Shown here in pieces: positions 33,941 through 58,300 of a DNA stretch of 64,000 nt. Made by a program: the position numbers and the translations under genes. The first letter of the stretch is position 1. The number at the start of each line of letters is the position of its first letter. The notes beneath the pieces were generated by a model, which made no database searches, was not told the DNA's origin, and worked only from the letters and a program-made list of their open reading frames with translations. Origin of the DNA: Sipunculus nudus (taxonomy: Eukaryota > Annelida > Sipuncula > Golfingiida > Sipunculidae); contig CM049307.1 in assembly GCA_026874595.1 (NCBI GenBank), positions 81,010,643 through 81,074,642 of the forward strand. The letters are read 5' to 3'.

Positions 33941-36900
33941 TTATCCCAACATTAGATGCATAACTACATTATAATTTAGGAGGCTATATAAAGATAAATA
34001 TGATATTCTTGGATGAGGGTTTTGTCTTTTTGTCATTACGGTAGTTGTTGATTTAAGGGAATTGAGTGGACTTCCTTATTTAAAGAGGGCGTGCTTGGGT
34101 TAGGGGAGGGGGAGGGGCTTCTTTCCGAACTCGTATAGACTGCTCCCCTCTGTATTTTCTCATCAAACAAGTCCCATGCTTCAAGCAAAAGAATGGATTA
34201 TACCGCAGACACCACAACATCTGGGGCTCTTCGTGCTAAAAACAAGTTATAAAGACTCAATTCAAAGCGATTTAAGCCTGCAGTTTCAAAAGTATGAAAA
34301 TATTTGTCATGGCTTTCACACACGATTGCGTCAATAAGTGAAAATGGATTTTCTTTATTCTACATTTGGAAAGTATTTAATGGATTTGTTATTGTGTTTG
34401 AATTACTACAAAAACTTTCTTTAACGCTATGTACTGTGTACAATAAAACAATTCTTACTATATAGATTTTGGAAATGTTTTCGTTTGCATTATTGTGACA
34501 CAGGTATGATGGTCTCTTTCACATTTGTGTTTATATAATTGAGTTTTCTCTTACTTTCACACAACTACAAGTAACAGAAGCCAGTAAACTAATATTTTCC
34601 CTTAGATATTTCAGATATAATCGCTGCTAAAGTATGTAATTTCTTAGAACATCGTTATAACTGTATATTCTACTGTTAAAGGTTTCTTTTTTTCAACTAA
34701 TGAAAAAAATCGAAAGAAAATGGGAGTTTAGGGAGCTCTTTTTCCTGGCTCATTTGGTCTCAGGTGGAAATTGAACACCCAGATTACAAACTACATGATC
34801 TAACTACCTATTTTTTCTGAAAGTTTGCCCAATTGCACACAAGTGACACACAGGACATAACACAAAGCTTAATTTCCAAAAGAGCAGTAATCTTTCAACT
34901 GTCCCCACCTTTAGCTTTTTTTAGCAACTCACAGTCACTAGAAATAGAATGAAGTTTATGTTTATAAAATAAGAGAAGAGTTTAAATATTGTTAAATATA
35001 TGGTTTCTGAAGTATTTTTAATTTGATTTCTTAAATACTGTAGGAGGTATATAAAATTTGGTTTTCCTATGGTGAACTTGGTACCACACTTTTTACATGT
35101 AAAAATAATCAAGCTTAAAAGCATCCCTGCACAACTGATAGAGAGAGGTGGACCAGAGAATAACTGACCCATTAAAGGACCATGAATCATTGTTTTTTCT
35201 GCAAATGCAGCAATATTTCAGCTGCTTCTGACATCTAGTGGAAGAAAGTTGGACTAAAATACTGATGGACGATATAAATAAATAATAACTATTTGAGCAG
35301 GATACACATCCAGCACAGGCAGACCAGTGCTTCCAGAAATGCTGAGGAAAGTGTCTGTCATGCTCAACATTTGTCTCAGACACTAGGTCTAGAGGAGGCA
35401 GGCATTTCAGCAATACTACTGACTCGTCAATTCCTGCTCTTATCACTATAATGCTCTTATCACTACAGTGCATGGACATTGTGTTTGTTCAAATGAGTAC
35501 TTCATCAACCAACCGATGGGAATTCAAATTTGCTGTGCATTGTTTTTTTGTGTTCCTCATGCTAACCTTCTGTTTTTTAAATACAGGGACCTTCCAAATT
35601 TAACAAAGTCTTTGGGAATACTTATAAATCCAAAATTCAAAATCCTTTCAAAATTTACTATATATAACACATTTTAGAGAAAACAAGACACTTTTTAACA
35701 CTATTTATTTTATCCTAAAACAAATCTTCGTAAATCTGTATGTTTGTCCCTCACTTAAGGAACACTATAACAGACATTATAACATATTATACATTACTAT
35801 AACGGACATAATAAGAGACTATAACAGTTTATAACATATACATATTAAATAAACATTTTTTTAATTTAAAGTTTACAACAGTAAATAAAGTTTTTAAATT
35901 CTTAAATTTGCATCACTGTACTCATAATTATGATCTAAATACAATAATTTTTATATTACATAACACGCCAGTCTTTGGTCCTCTCTTACATTGCAAGCAA
36001 CAAATATATCAGCAAATACAAATAAACATTCATAAATTTGAAGGAAAATATATCTAAAAATAAAAATTAAAGGTACATGAAAGATAAAAGGCAGTGAACT
36101 ATCACAGTGTTATGAGTTAACAAATACAGTACCCTGTTTTCTACTTGAATATAAAACCTTTGCCACAAGGGCTAAAAGAAGAAAACATAAATATTTATGT
36201 TAATGAAATTTGAAAAAACTGTGTTGTGTCAATCTTCAGTACAATTATTAGAAGCCTACAATGGCTGTGGGCCCTGTGGCCTGCAAAGCCTAAGTCATAA
36301 TACAAGCCACATGGGGGGAATGTACTGCATTGGTCACCCATCTTGTTGCATTGATATCGGTGTTAACAACCAATAATTTTAACTTTAATGTATGAGTGAT
36401 GAATTAGTAGAATCCATGTGAACTCACAAACCAAACTGAAAATATGTCTTTATGGTAACAAGTCATTTCCAGTTTTGTGTACAAGCTGGCTGCATCCATT
36501 AACCATTGTGAGCAATGCTTGTATCCATGTGGTCAGAAATACAACAAACAGGCAGAGGGATTTACCAATATGCTGAGGTAAAATGAATTTTTCTCACACA
36601 TGGTAGGTGTGTTTAGAAAGTATACTAAAAAACCTAACTATAAGTCTAATTTATGTCAAGTGACAGCCTACTTGAAAGCCATTGGGCGTTATATAAAATG
36701 ACAAAAATATTTGCATCCTCATAGAGTCTTATAGTATGGTCCTCCTTGCATGATGTAAGGGCACTCTGATGCTAGTATGCTGGTCACAGACCCTCTGTCA
36801 GAGGGCCAAAATAACTCACACAAAATGATGTTTCTGACTATATCCATATAAATGAGATATGAAATACTATAATTTAATTCAAGATTACTATGTGGATGCA

Positions 36901-37464
36901 GATGTGATGTAAAACAATCTGAGTAAAATGTTATAAAATGCCCAATACATAATAACAATAATTGGCATATGTTGGAACTTCTTGGCCAATGTGATATTAC
37001 AAAATAATATGTATTTAAGGTTAAATATTCATACATTGACCACTGCTGTCATCTTGACACATATGTTTAAAAATACCCCTGAAGTAACAGTCACATTTAA
37101 ATTGACCATTTCAAATGTCTACATTATAAAAAGAACAATTATACGACATTTTTATGTCTATAAAATATGAAAAGGACATTTTCAAACAGCAACACTACAT
37201 GGCACTTCCAGTCAAGTAAGGTAAACTTGACTGTTCTAAAAACTTTATGGTAAATACTTTCTCTAACAACTTTAAAAAGTAAACATTATAAATACATTTT
37301 AAAGAAATATTGTTGGTAAAATCAACACTTTGTGGAGATATCCATGCATAGTTTCAGAGTCACTGCTGACATTTTGTGACACGTTTAGAAAGTACTAGTC
37401 ACACCTGCAAATCTGCAAACTTCATGTGACTAACTGAGTCTTATGAAGTTAATAGTATCAGACA

Positions 37465-37620
37465 GACATCAGGGATGGATCCAGGATTTAGGAAAAGGAG
37501 TGGTACACATCAAGAGGACTCATGTCAAAGCCTAAAAAAAGGTCCCCCGGTCCAAAAATGGGGGGGGGGGGGGGGGGGTCCCAGGCCACAAAAATTGGTC
37601 ATAATAATCTGACATCAACA
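37465..37620. repeat. GGATCC...G-run degenerate repeat, second copy
   Basis: GGATGGATCCAGGATTTAGG followed by GGTCCCCCGGTCC and an 18-base G run ending in TCCCAGGCC. Same word set as 23860-24085. Confidence 0.4.
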
Positions 37621-39407
37621 TTTCTTATTTACATACATTTTGTATAAACTGAATGCACCCATGGGTTATGGAATGTAGCTCTGAAGAAGCGACTCTTTAA
37701 ACAATATATGGATGGTGCATGCTGTGGATGCTTTTTGTCAGTGAGGATTTCAAATGTGCAAAATTCACAAAAGGGGACTTACTGCAAATTTACAACCTTC
37801 ATAAATAAGAGGTCAAATGTTGAAAAGTAAAAAGTAAACATTATGAAAAAAAAAATGTGTCTGTTCAAAGATTGATATTCTAAATGATATCAGATCTTTC
37901 CAATCAAATGCCATTAACTAACATTATTTAAGTTTATATGATTTTCTGCACATAATATTTGATATAGTTTATTCCTATAATAATGGTTATACTCTGTGTA
38001 TAGACATTACCAGTAGGTCATTTGTATTGTCAGACCATGAAAATGGAACACTTGCAAAATACTGAAAAGGTGAAAATTGCTAAATTTTTGACCCCGTGAA
38101 TATGAAGATAACCACAGTGTATGGCTTAACTTGTTATATTTGAGTTACTTCTCATAAGTATGAGAGATATATAATGACTGACTTATATATACACTCTATT
38201 ACTAACAAACTTATCTTGTTAAGGAATCTATGCAAAGCAGTTATCATATTGATAATATCAAGGGCTTGTTTAGATGGTTGTTAGAGCAGCGCTGCTAATA
38301 AAAACTTGTTTATCATGGAATTCTGACAGTCTGTAGCGATGACTCAGCGTAAGAGTTGATGCACTGCTGTTGTTACTGATACATTCAATATTAGAGAAGA
38401 AGTCTCTAGTTGCATAAAAAACAGCTGTATTGATCATGTGGGTGATTTTTCATCTTATTCAGTTCATATCCTTTAGTAAACACTGTTTCTGAAATATTAG
38501 TCGTAAGAGTTCACCCTGAATGCTATTTTCATAACTTGGTGTGGTGAAAGGATAAGTGGCTTCAATATATTTAATTGCTATTTTGTCTTTTTTCAAGTGT
38601 GTGTGCAGACAACAGATTACTTGCATCCAATGCACAAACATACCAAACCCCTGCATTATTTGGCCCACTGAGCACCTGGGGGCCAAAGAGGTTGGGTGAA
38701 GGGATTATTTCTTAGATCTCAAGCATTTCATGACAGCTTCATATGTTAGTAAATCTTTACCTGACTAAACAAGCCATATCAGTCTATAAAGCTACGTGAT
38801 CCTGTTTAACAATTTCATACTATAGGAAAATAACCTGTTAATATTTGGGACTAGCGCACAAGGTACAAGAACAATGCCTCTACTAAGGGCATAATTGAGA
38901 ATGCATTAACATGACCTTATTAGAGGAGTGTTCTTAATACTGGACAGAAATTTGAAAGAGGTCAGAGAACCTGACTTGTCTATGAAGTTCGGCTGATATT
39001 GAGAAGTGACCATTAGCAGAACATCTACAACAGTTAACTGTCCTCAAAACATGGTTGGTCATTCAGTCTTGACTTTACCAAGGTAGACAAAATAGACTGA
39101 CAGTCTGCAGAGATGATATGAGTAGGTAATGTATATTCTTGCAGTGTGATATCAACTTGTGCAGTCAAAAATATTCATGCATAGATCAGCTAGCAAATAG
39201 AAATCACAGTGAGATTTTGTGGCTATGTTTTAAATATGATGAGATGATAACAATCGACAGAGTATAATCTTTACTTTCTTTGCAAACCATTTATGAATGA
39301 ATTTGATAAATTGTATGAATATTATATCATATCCTTGTGTGTGACCCGCAAAACACTCCATCATGGGGGAAGTTTGCCCACCTGAGGATAATAGCTATGA
39401 TATGTCA

Positions 39408-49828
<10,421 letters not shown>

Positions 49829-52300
49829 ATCTAACTCCTCTGATTTCGTCAAGTGCGCGTGACCCCTGACACTCCCAAACGTGATGACTCCCTGTGTTTA
49901 TTTGTTTTGGTGGTTCCATAGTATCGATGCTGTGATATTTTACCGTTTCCCCAAATGCTTTACACCTGTTATATTTTGCCGTTTACAGTATTCGTATCAG
50001 TCCTGTTGAAACGCCAGCTAGCCCAGCTATAGCGCTATTTAATTGTTATATGTTGCATTTTTCAACTTTCGCTGTATAGGAAATGTCAAAAAACTTCTTT
50101 TTTTTTTGGTTTCGTGGAATATATCGATGAATGATTAAAAAAATATAAGTATAACAAATTGAAAAGAGCGAAATAAATTACCTACCCAATCAAGCTATTG
50201 GCGAATGATATTTCGCTGACCAAGCTGAGCAGCGCAATGTAGATTATTTAGTTGATCATCCCTCTGATCAGTCGCCTTTCACGATTTAGAATTTATGAGC
50301 CTTAAAAAACTCTATGTGCCCCATATGTGTTGGCTCTGTTGTATCTCCATTTATATAGAAAACCATATTAAAATTATGTAATTTTATTTTCACATTTTTA
50401 ATAAGAAATTATGGAAAAGGGAATATACGTACCTTACTCAATACTTACTGTCTATATATATAATTACTTGCTGGTGACGAAAAAACTTGCTAAACTTGCT
50501 AATACGGTCTAAATGGCCGAAACTGCAAGTATAAAAGGGCGATCCGTCTGGAAACACTGTCGTTCACAAGATCGGGTTCGGCACTCGAATGGCATGGCTC
50601 GGTCTCCGCTGCTGGGATCGGTAGAGGGAATGTAGGTTGCTTCTGCCTATGCGGGTGTGGTTGCTGTAGCTTTCCTGCAAGATCACCAGTTCGGAATGTA
50701 CGATGGCGGTCTCTTTGCTTGGCTTGGTGTGGTACCGCATCTGTTGGCTCAGAGAACATGCTTAAGGAGCGCATATATAGGGCTGAGGTCTTGACCACAG
50801 CAACCTGTAGATCCTCAATGAGCGTAGACTTCTACTGCTCTGCTGCAGATATATAATTACCAGGGTGAAGGTCTCTGTCTCTGGATCTAAACATATCTTA
50901 AACACATTTCGCCTGTATATTCCTCAGTGTTTATATGCTTTAATTCACATCTGTTTAATTATACTGTGAAGTACCATTTTTTTAATTGAAAATAGGTTTT
51001 ATTAATATTTTCAATGATGACTAGGCCTTTTTGAATATTAAAATGTAAAAAATAAGATCGTTCGATTTTAGGAATGATATGAGTCAATGTCACTTGATCG
51101 AAAAACGCTTTTGGAAATGGAAAGTACTGATTAATGATGAGTTAAACATGGATTTAGTTACGATATTGCCTTTATAATCTCATGAATTAATTAATAGATA
51201 CAATTTTAATTACTTTTTAAATAAACAAATCAAGAAACATGTTCCTTGGCCATTCATGTCCCCTGAAAATATATTTTGCCTATTACATAATGTGGTATGG
51301 ACTATATGAGATAAAACATGGCTAAATCAAATAATTCTAAATGCATATTATTAATACTGATTTAAGCGAAGCCACTTTTTGTTAAAAAAAATACCTTTTG
51401 GTCGCATTTTTATAATTTAACTGTGCCAAATTTCTTTTCTTTTATAGACATTCATATTCTGGCTTACTGAAATATAAAGAGAACAAGTGACCCATGGGTC
51501 ATGACGCTCAGCTGCCAAGCATGACCTGTGACATCATGGACTGAGATTCACAACTTCCAGTCAAATTCTGAAGAACCAATTTGCCAATTTGTTGAAAATT
51601 TTCTATGACAACAGAAATATATATCACCTATGTCTGGTTAAAACACAGTGAATTGATGGTCTGAGGAAAATGCATGATTGTTAGGCTATCAGGAACTATT
51701 CCAACAGCTTGCTTGAAACCTGTCAGTCTCAAAGGAACACTAGAAAGGGCAAATATAAGATCAAAATATATAGCAAAAATCAAGGAAATATATGCAAGAA
51801 TTATTGAGAAACAGGTGCTTCTGTATGAATTTTTATTCAATACAAGCCAACTGTACTGCACTTTTATAAATGATGGTAATATTTATTCAAAAATATTTGA
51901 CCCAATCCTTTACAAGATTACATAAATATACATCCAACTGCATTCACTTTAACTGTTCTTGAGATAATATGATCAAAAGGAATTAAAAGATGGTAGCCTG
52001 GTGGCCATATTGGACTTCTGACAAGTCTGAAATCAGACAACAAACATTCTCTAAATCAGACCAAACATTAAAGAAAAATTACTGAAACTGCACTGAAGAT
52101 AGAATTTCTAAGGTGGCTGACTGGCAGACATAATGGATTTCTGACAAGTATGACATTTGATATCCCACATTCTCCAATAAGAGACCAAACTTGGGGCAAA
52201 TTATCCAGTAATGAATGCCCAAAATAGTTCAAAAGGCAAGTCCAGGCCCTCATATCAGATTTATAGATATGCAATTGTAAAAAGTGTAAGTCCAATATTT
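49829..52300. other. Region upstream of the BTB gene, no further gene
   Basis: Besides the 381-bp insertion it is ordinary AT-rich DNA. A 14-bp palindrome TGACCCATGGGTCA near 51488 also occurs near 39855, marking another dispersed repeat. Confidence 0.5.
50468..50848. mobile_element. Unclassified 381-bp insertion with 12-bp target duplication
   Basis: ATATATAATTAC occurs at 50456-50467 and again at 50849-50860. The insert is GC-richer than its surroundings and has a TATAAAAGG on the plus strand near 50529, three ACTTGCT words at its left end and a 99-codon minus-strand frame. It may be a SINE or a solo LTR-like unit. No domain was recognised. Confidence 0.55.
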
Positions 52301-52306
52301 TTTATT
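52301..52306 (-). terminator. Poly(A) signal of the candidate gene
   Basis: AATAAA on the minus strand 23 bp beyond the proposed stop, which would give a very short 3' UTR. Confidence 0.4.
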
Positions 52307-52328
52307 ATCACTCTGCTTTTCAATGGGG

Positions 52329-52354
52329 TCAGCAGGGTAGGTAAACTGCCAAAC
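52329..52354 (-). CDS. Candidate gene: possible terminal exon
   Basis: Strong acceptor TTCTTTTCTTTCAG|. The frame gives GLAVYLPC and stop TGA, followed 23 bp later by AATAAA. Confidence 0.42.
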
Positions 52355-55300
52355 CTGAAAGAAAAGAAATGCAGAAAGCATGACTAAGAGTCTTGAAATA
52401 AAACAAAAAGCCATCCTAAATCAAGGTACACATCCACATATTATGAGAACAAACACTTGCTTTTATATGTGGTGATATATATTAAAATATTCAGATATCT
52501 AGGAAACTAAGTTTATTGCTAGGATTCCATAAAATAAACTGCAAAATGTTCCCATTATCTTATAAATCAGTAGCTAAACATTAATACTATACTCTCATAG
52601 TCTTAATGCCTGGCTGAAGCATTCTGACAACAGTGTTTTTGTTATGAAGTAACGAGGTACTTATCACTGAGCCTTATCACTTAATAGGCTGATACAATGT
52701 CACCAGTGTCACTCACAATTACAGCCACACAGGGAGATGTACCAGCTGGAGTGGGATGGTTATATATACAAGAAAAAAATAGAGATGGTCTATAAAATAA
52801 GTAATTGTGAACATCCCTGACCTATGACCTTGGCCTTTTGCCCATATATCAACTGGATTCTTTCTAAATGATGGGTAACTACTAACCACTTAAATCTGGT
52901 ATAATTACTTGGCAACCAATGGGTGAATAACTTTGACCTGCAACCTTTAACCTGCTGACCAGCTGATCCCAAAATCAATAAGTTATTTATTCAAGCAAAA
53001 AGACCCATAAATATGAAGTTTGAGTCAAACTGATTGATGCATAGATGTGGCATATGTGAAAGACTGAAGGTTTGGGTTGAACAGTTACACTTGAAATATG
53101 CTCACAAGCATTTAGAACAATTAAACATTGTGACCTTGACCTTTGACTTTTTGACCTCAACATCAATAGGCTTCTTCCCTTATTGGTAGGTGAGCCATAT
53201 ATGACAGATGGAAGGTACAGATTGAAAAGTTTGCCTGAAAATGACTCCACGCAAGAAGTGGGTGCTATGAACTTGACCTTTGACCTCAAAATCAACAGGT
53301 CTTTTCCCCTGTTGGCAGAGAAGTGATATCAGTGCTGGAAGGTTTGGAATGAAAAGTCTAGCTTGAAATGTGTCCACAACCTTTTCAAAGAAGTGGATCC
53401 TGTGACCCTGACCTTTGACCTTGTGACCTCAAAATCTATAGGATTTTTCTCCAAATTAGTAGGTGAGCTATATGTGAAAAATCAAAGAATTGGGATGAAA
53501 GGGTTCGCTTAAAATGCATCCACAGGCTTTTCAAAGAAGAGGCTCCTGTGACCTTGACCTTTGACCTTTTGACCTAAAAAAAATTATGGTTCTTCCCCTG
53601 TTGGTAGGTGAGCTGTATGTGAAAGATGGAAGGTTTGGGATGAAAATTTTGTCTCAAAGAGTTATTTCTGTGGGGTGCAAACACACCCCATAACTTCGAG
53701 AATATAGGTCGCAGTGACCTAATTTCAGGTTTGCAAGGAGATCTTTTTATAACCTCTAAGACTGCATGGGGTTCATGGCCCTAGCCCCTACGGTTACGAT
53801 TTGGGCCGTCCGGCCGGACGGACAGACGGAAGGACGCCGGACAAAGACCCATCGCTATAGCCCAGCATGACTGAAAGTCAGCTGAGCTAAAAAAATGTGT
53901 ACATTATTTTGCATTAAGGTGTGTTTTCATGTGGGCCTATATGCGTAGGCTATATGAGTATGTGCGTATATGTGTAAAAACTAGGTGTGTTTCCATGTGC
54001 GCGTATATGCGTGAACTATCATACTAATATATTTGTACAGTTGATCGAGCAGGCCTTGCACAAATAGATTCTGAAGTGACGTCATTTTACCCCGAATCCC
54101 CGAAAACTCTATGGGTGAAAATCGCTCCTGTGGCGATTTTCATGCATACTAGTACGCACACACGCATATATACGCTGACGGACACATGAAAACACCCCAG
54201 TTACAAAATCATATGAGCGATTTTTTCACGTATGCATGTACGCATATACGCGCACATGGAAACACCCCTTTAGTCCATCTAATTAAGTGACACGCATATA
54301 TCATTTAAGTATAGGTTTAAAGGGTGTTTCCATGTGCGCGTATATGCGTGAAAAAGCGACTGAAAAGTGGCGCCCGGGGCTCATGATATATTTGAAATTA
54401 TAAGTTTTTGATTCACAATTCTATACTGCATCATCATTTGTTTCTTGTTTTGTTCATATGGCATAGCATTATGCATTAAAAGGCATTTTTTATCCAATAT
54501 ATATAAAGATATATTTTAAATTTGCAAAATGATAAATATCTGAAATTATAACTTGATTCAGAATTCACAATTCTAAATTGCACCATTAATTATCCATTAT
54601 TTGGCCCATATATAATCACATTATGCATAATGATGGGTTTAATTATATTTTAATTTGTTAAAATTATTTAAAAGGAAATTAATTTCTTTAAACATGATAC
54701 GTTACCTCGGATTACTCCTTGAATAACTATCTCAAGTAAAGTTTTGTACATTGGCGTGAAGCCAGCTTTACAGTTAAGAAAATTAAGTTCAAACAATAAT
54801 AATCATTGCATAACACTTGGTGACTATTGCTGTGTGTGTGTGGGGGGGGGGGGGGTTAAAAGAGGGGGGATATGAGAATTACTGTTTATCTGTGACAGCG
54901 TGGGTGCTCAACCAGTGTTGAATTACTGATAAGATTACCCAGGCAGGGCTGAAGTGGGCTGCCTGGATCTTGATCATGCAAGTTAATTTTTGAGGTCTTC
55001 TTTTCAAATTTCGGATTGTAAAAGAATAAATCCTCTTTTATACATTCTATGAAAATTATATCAGCAGAGTTTATAGGAAAAAATGTGCTATGGTCAAAGT
55101 TGTGTCAAATTTTAGGTACTGATTTTACCGTTATGCATATAACTTAAAAACTTTATGGAATTCTGATCTGATTTTTTGGTATACAATTGAATGTTGATTA
55201 GATAAAGATAAATCCATGGGATAAAGTCTGCAGCTTCAACAATTATATTTGTAGATGTGAAAATATTTTCCTGTTTTTTTTTCCAAAGTACATTATGATT

Positions 55301-58300
55301 GAGCCCAGAACTTAAAAAATTTACGCAATATTATTATTTAAAAAAATAAACAAGATAAGTTGATACAATGGTTTATTGGTCTACAATGGTTCACCAGGCA
55401 GGTTTAGTTGATGCAAATTCTAAGAGTGATACTCTATTTATTTTACTACTGTTTTACATTAATACTACTCTTTGAATTTGCAACTATCAAGACTGATCAA
55501 CTATCAACATCATGAATGATGTTAGGGTACTTTTTATTAATCTCTTTTGCTATACGGTCTCTTCCACCATGACCAGTGCTTAGATGAGCACGTTTGATAA
55601 CAATTAATCCTCAATATACTGACTTATGATGGTACTGTGATATCACGTACACTTCCTCTCAAAGAGATGTGGCAATTGCTCTTATGAAATGAATTTCAAG
55701 ATGGTTAACTGTTACTTACTGGTGTACCAATTTAATTTCTGAAGAGTTTGAAATTCTGTCCACGCTCCCTCACAGGGTCCAATTCTACAAACAAGGGACC
55801 TGTGGGTTAGGGCGCTTAGCTCAAGCGTGTAGGCATCCTTCAGTCTCGGAAGACTATATAGTTTCGCCCTGGGTGGATGTTCTGAAACAGCGTCTTGTAT
55901 GGCTGGTCAGGCCAATGCGGGAGTGGCAGTCTCTTCCACAGCTAGTACACATGAACTCTGATGCTGTTCTATGGGTTTGGCTTCTGGCTTTCTTCTTCTG
56001 TTTCTTGCCTTTGGATTGCTGAGCTAGGGCCTCTTCGAACTTGGTAAGGCCTTTCTGTACTGTCTGCATCTGGTTGTTCGTTCTGAGGCGGTGGCTTCCA
56101 AGTTGTTCAGTTCGATGCCCATGGCCTTCAGGTCTCTCTTACAGGCATCTTTGTAGCAGCGTTGGGGTGTACCTGTGGGGCGTGTACCAGTTCACCGTTA
56201 AGGAGATCCTTGGGGATGCGACCTTTGCCCATTCTCAATACGTGTCCAAGCCATCGCATGCATGCGTCTTTATTAGAGTATGGCGTACATGCTGGTGATT
56301 TCAGCTCTTCATGACAGCAGTGTCTGGCACTTTATCCTGCCAGCTGTTTTGCAGGATGCTGTGGAGACAGCGCATGTAGAAGGCGTTCAGCTTGTGCTCC
56401 TGTCGGGCGCTAAGTGGCCAGGCCTCACTGCCATAAAGCAAGTCACACTGCTTCAGGTTCTGTGGACCTAGACATTGGTGTATTCTGTCTACTTCCTTTT
56501 GTTCCACACTCACTTGGTCAACTTGGACATGGTGGTGGCTGCCTTGCCTATTCGCTTGTTCAGCTCAGTATCGAGGGAGAGAGAGAGTCAAAGATCGTTG
56601 AGCCCAGGTAGACGAAGTCGTGCACGACTTCGAGCTGGTAATATGAGATTCTGATGTACGGTGGAGTGTCCACATCCTGCCCAACCAGTACTGGATAGAG
56701 CTTTGCTACAAGATACAAATTGCAGCTGACACAGGCAACCTCCATGGAATGTATAATGGAATCAAACAGGCACTCGGTCCAGCACAGACGAAAACGGCCC
56801 CACTGATGTCTGCCACAGGTGAAATCATCCAGGACAAATCACACCAAGTGGAACGCTGGGTAGAACACTACTATACTCCCAGCTGTATGCCAGGAAGGTG
56901 CACTGCAGGTGCCATAGTATCCCCAGACAATGGATATGCACAATTTCAGGCCAATACGGCAAATCACTTCTGAGAAAAGGGCATTTATTTATTCTATGAA
57001 AATGGGTTAGCAAGTGGCGCCACCTGTCTGGTCTACGAGAAAACTCTCCAAGATGTATTTACATGCCAAATGTCAGACCAATACATTGAACCACTACTGA
57101 GATATGAGCAATTTTCACCTACAGGAAATGTACGGATGGACGCCACACGAAAACAATTGCACATGACGCTGCCAGTCTTGAATTCGAGATAGAGGTATCC
57201 GAGATCTATGGACATGCACAATTTCAGGCCAATAAGGTGAATTACTCTTGAGAAAAGGGAATTAATTTATACTATGCAGACGGTAAGATAGATGGCGCCA
57301 CCTATCTGGATTACGATAAAACTCCCCCCCGATGGATATAAATGCCAAATTTCAGACCAATACATTAAACTACTACTCATTTTCACCTAAAGCAAACGTA
57401 TGGATGGACGCCACACAAAAATGATGGCCACCAGTCTTAAATGCAAGATGGAGGTATCCAAGATCAATGGACATGCACATTTTCAGCCCAATCTGTCCAT
57501 TAGTTTTTGACATAGCTTTTTGCTCACAGTACTAGGGTATTGATTGGGCATTAAACGGAGCAAAAACAAAAAAAAAGGACAGAAGGTGGAAGACAACAGA
57601 CAACAGGAGACAGCATTATCCAAGATCTTCGGTCAACTTGATTTTTGGACCAATCCATGAATCACTTATTAAGATATTTATGATTTTTTTGTGATTTTCA
57701 CCATATATGGCAATATTCAAGGTCATGGTCACTCTCATAGGAAAGATCATTACCCCATTCTAAATATACTTCATCCCATAACCCATATCTATGTATATTG
57801 CATAATATAAAAGAAATCTGTCCATTATTTTTTTACTTATAATGCTAACAGTACTATCAAGTGGCAATGATGTGGATATTAAACGGTACGAAAACAAGAA
57901 AGGGATAATAAGTGACGCCACCTGTTCCGGTATATGACAACACTATCCAAGATCTTCCGTCAAGTTGACTATTGGACCAATCCATGCAAGATTTCTTGAG
58001 ATATTTCAGAATTTGTGTGATTTTCCAAAAATGAACCTATTCAAGGTCAGAGTGACTCTCCTAGTAAAGGCCATAACCCCATTTTGAATAGGCTTCGTCC
58101 TCTCACCCAAATCTATGCACAGGTAAAGTTTCGTAAAGATCCTTGAAATATTTTGTTTAATTATCTCGCCTGAAAGAAATCTCGGCGGCGGCGGCGGCAC
58201 GACCGTGCTTAACCCATAGTATCCAGCTGGGGATATACAATCAAGTCTCTGAAGACGCCCTGAATGCCGTTGAGTGCATGCCCATCCTGGAGGAGCTTGA

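Larger units (their letters stand above)
31400..39400. other. Intergenic region between the kringle gene promoter and the BTB gene 3' end
   Basis: No supported exon. It contains a direct duplication (32289-32560 and 32907-33178), a (TA)n tract at 33842-33940, a GGATCC/G-run repeat at about 37465-37620 and otherwise AT-rich unique sequence. Part of the right-hand end may be the BTB gene 3' UTR. No poly(A) site could be fixed. Confidence 0.5.

Noticed and set aside
35093-35479. 128-codon minus-strand open frame
   Set aside because: No recognisable domain or splice context. The Cys-rich stretches do not form a known finger pattern.
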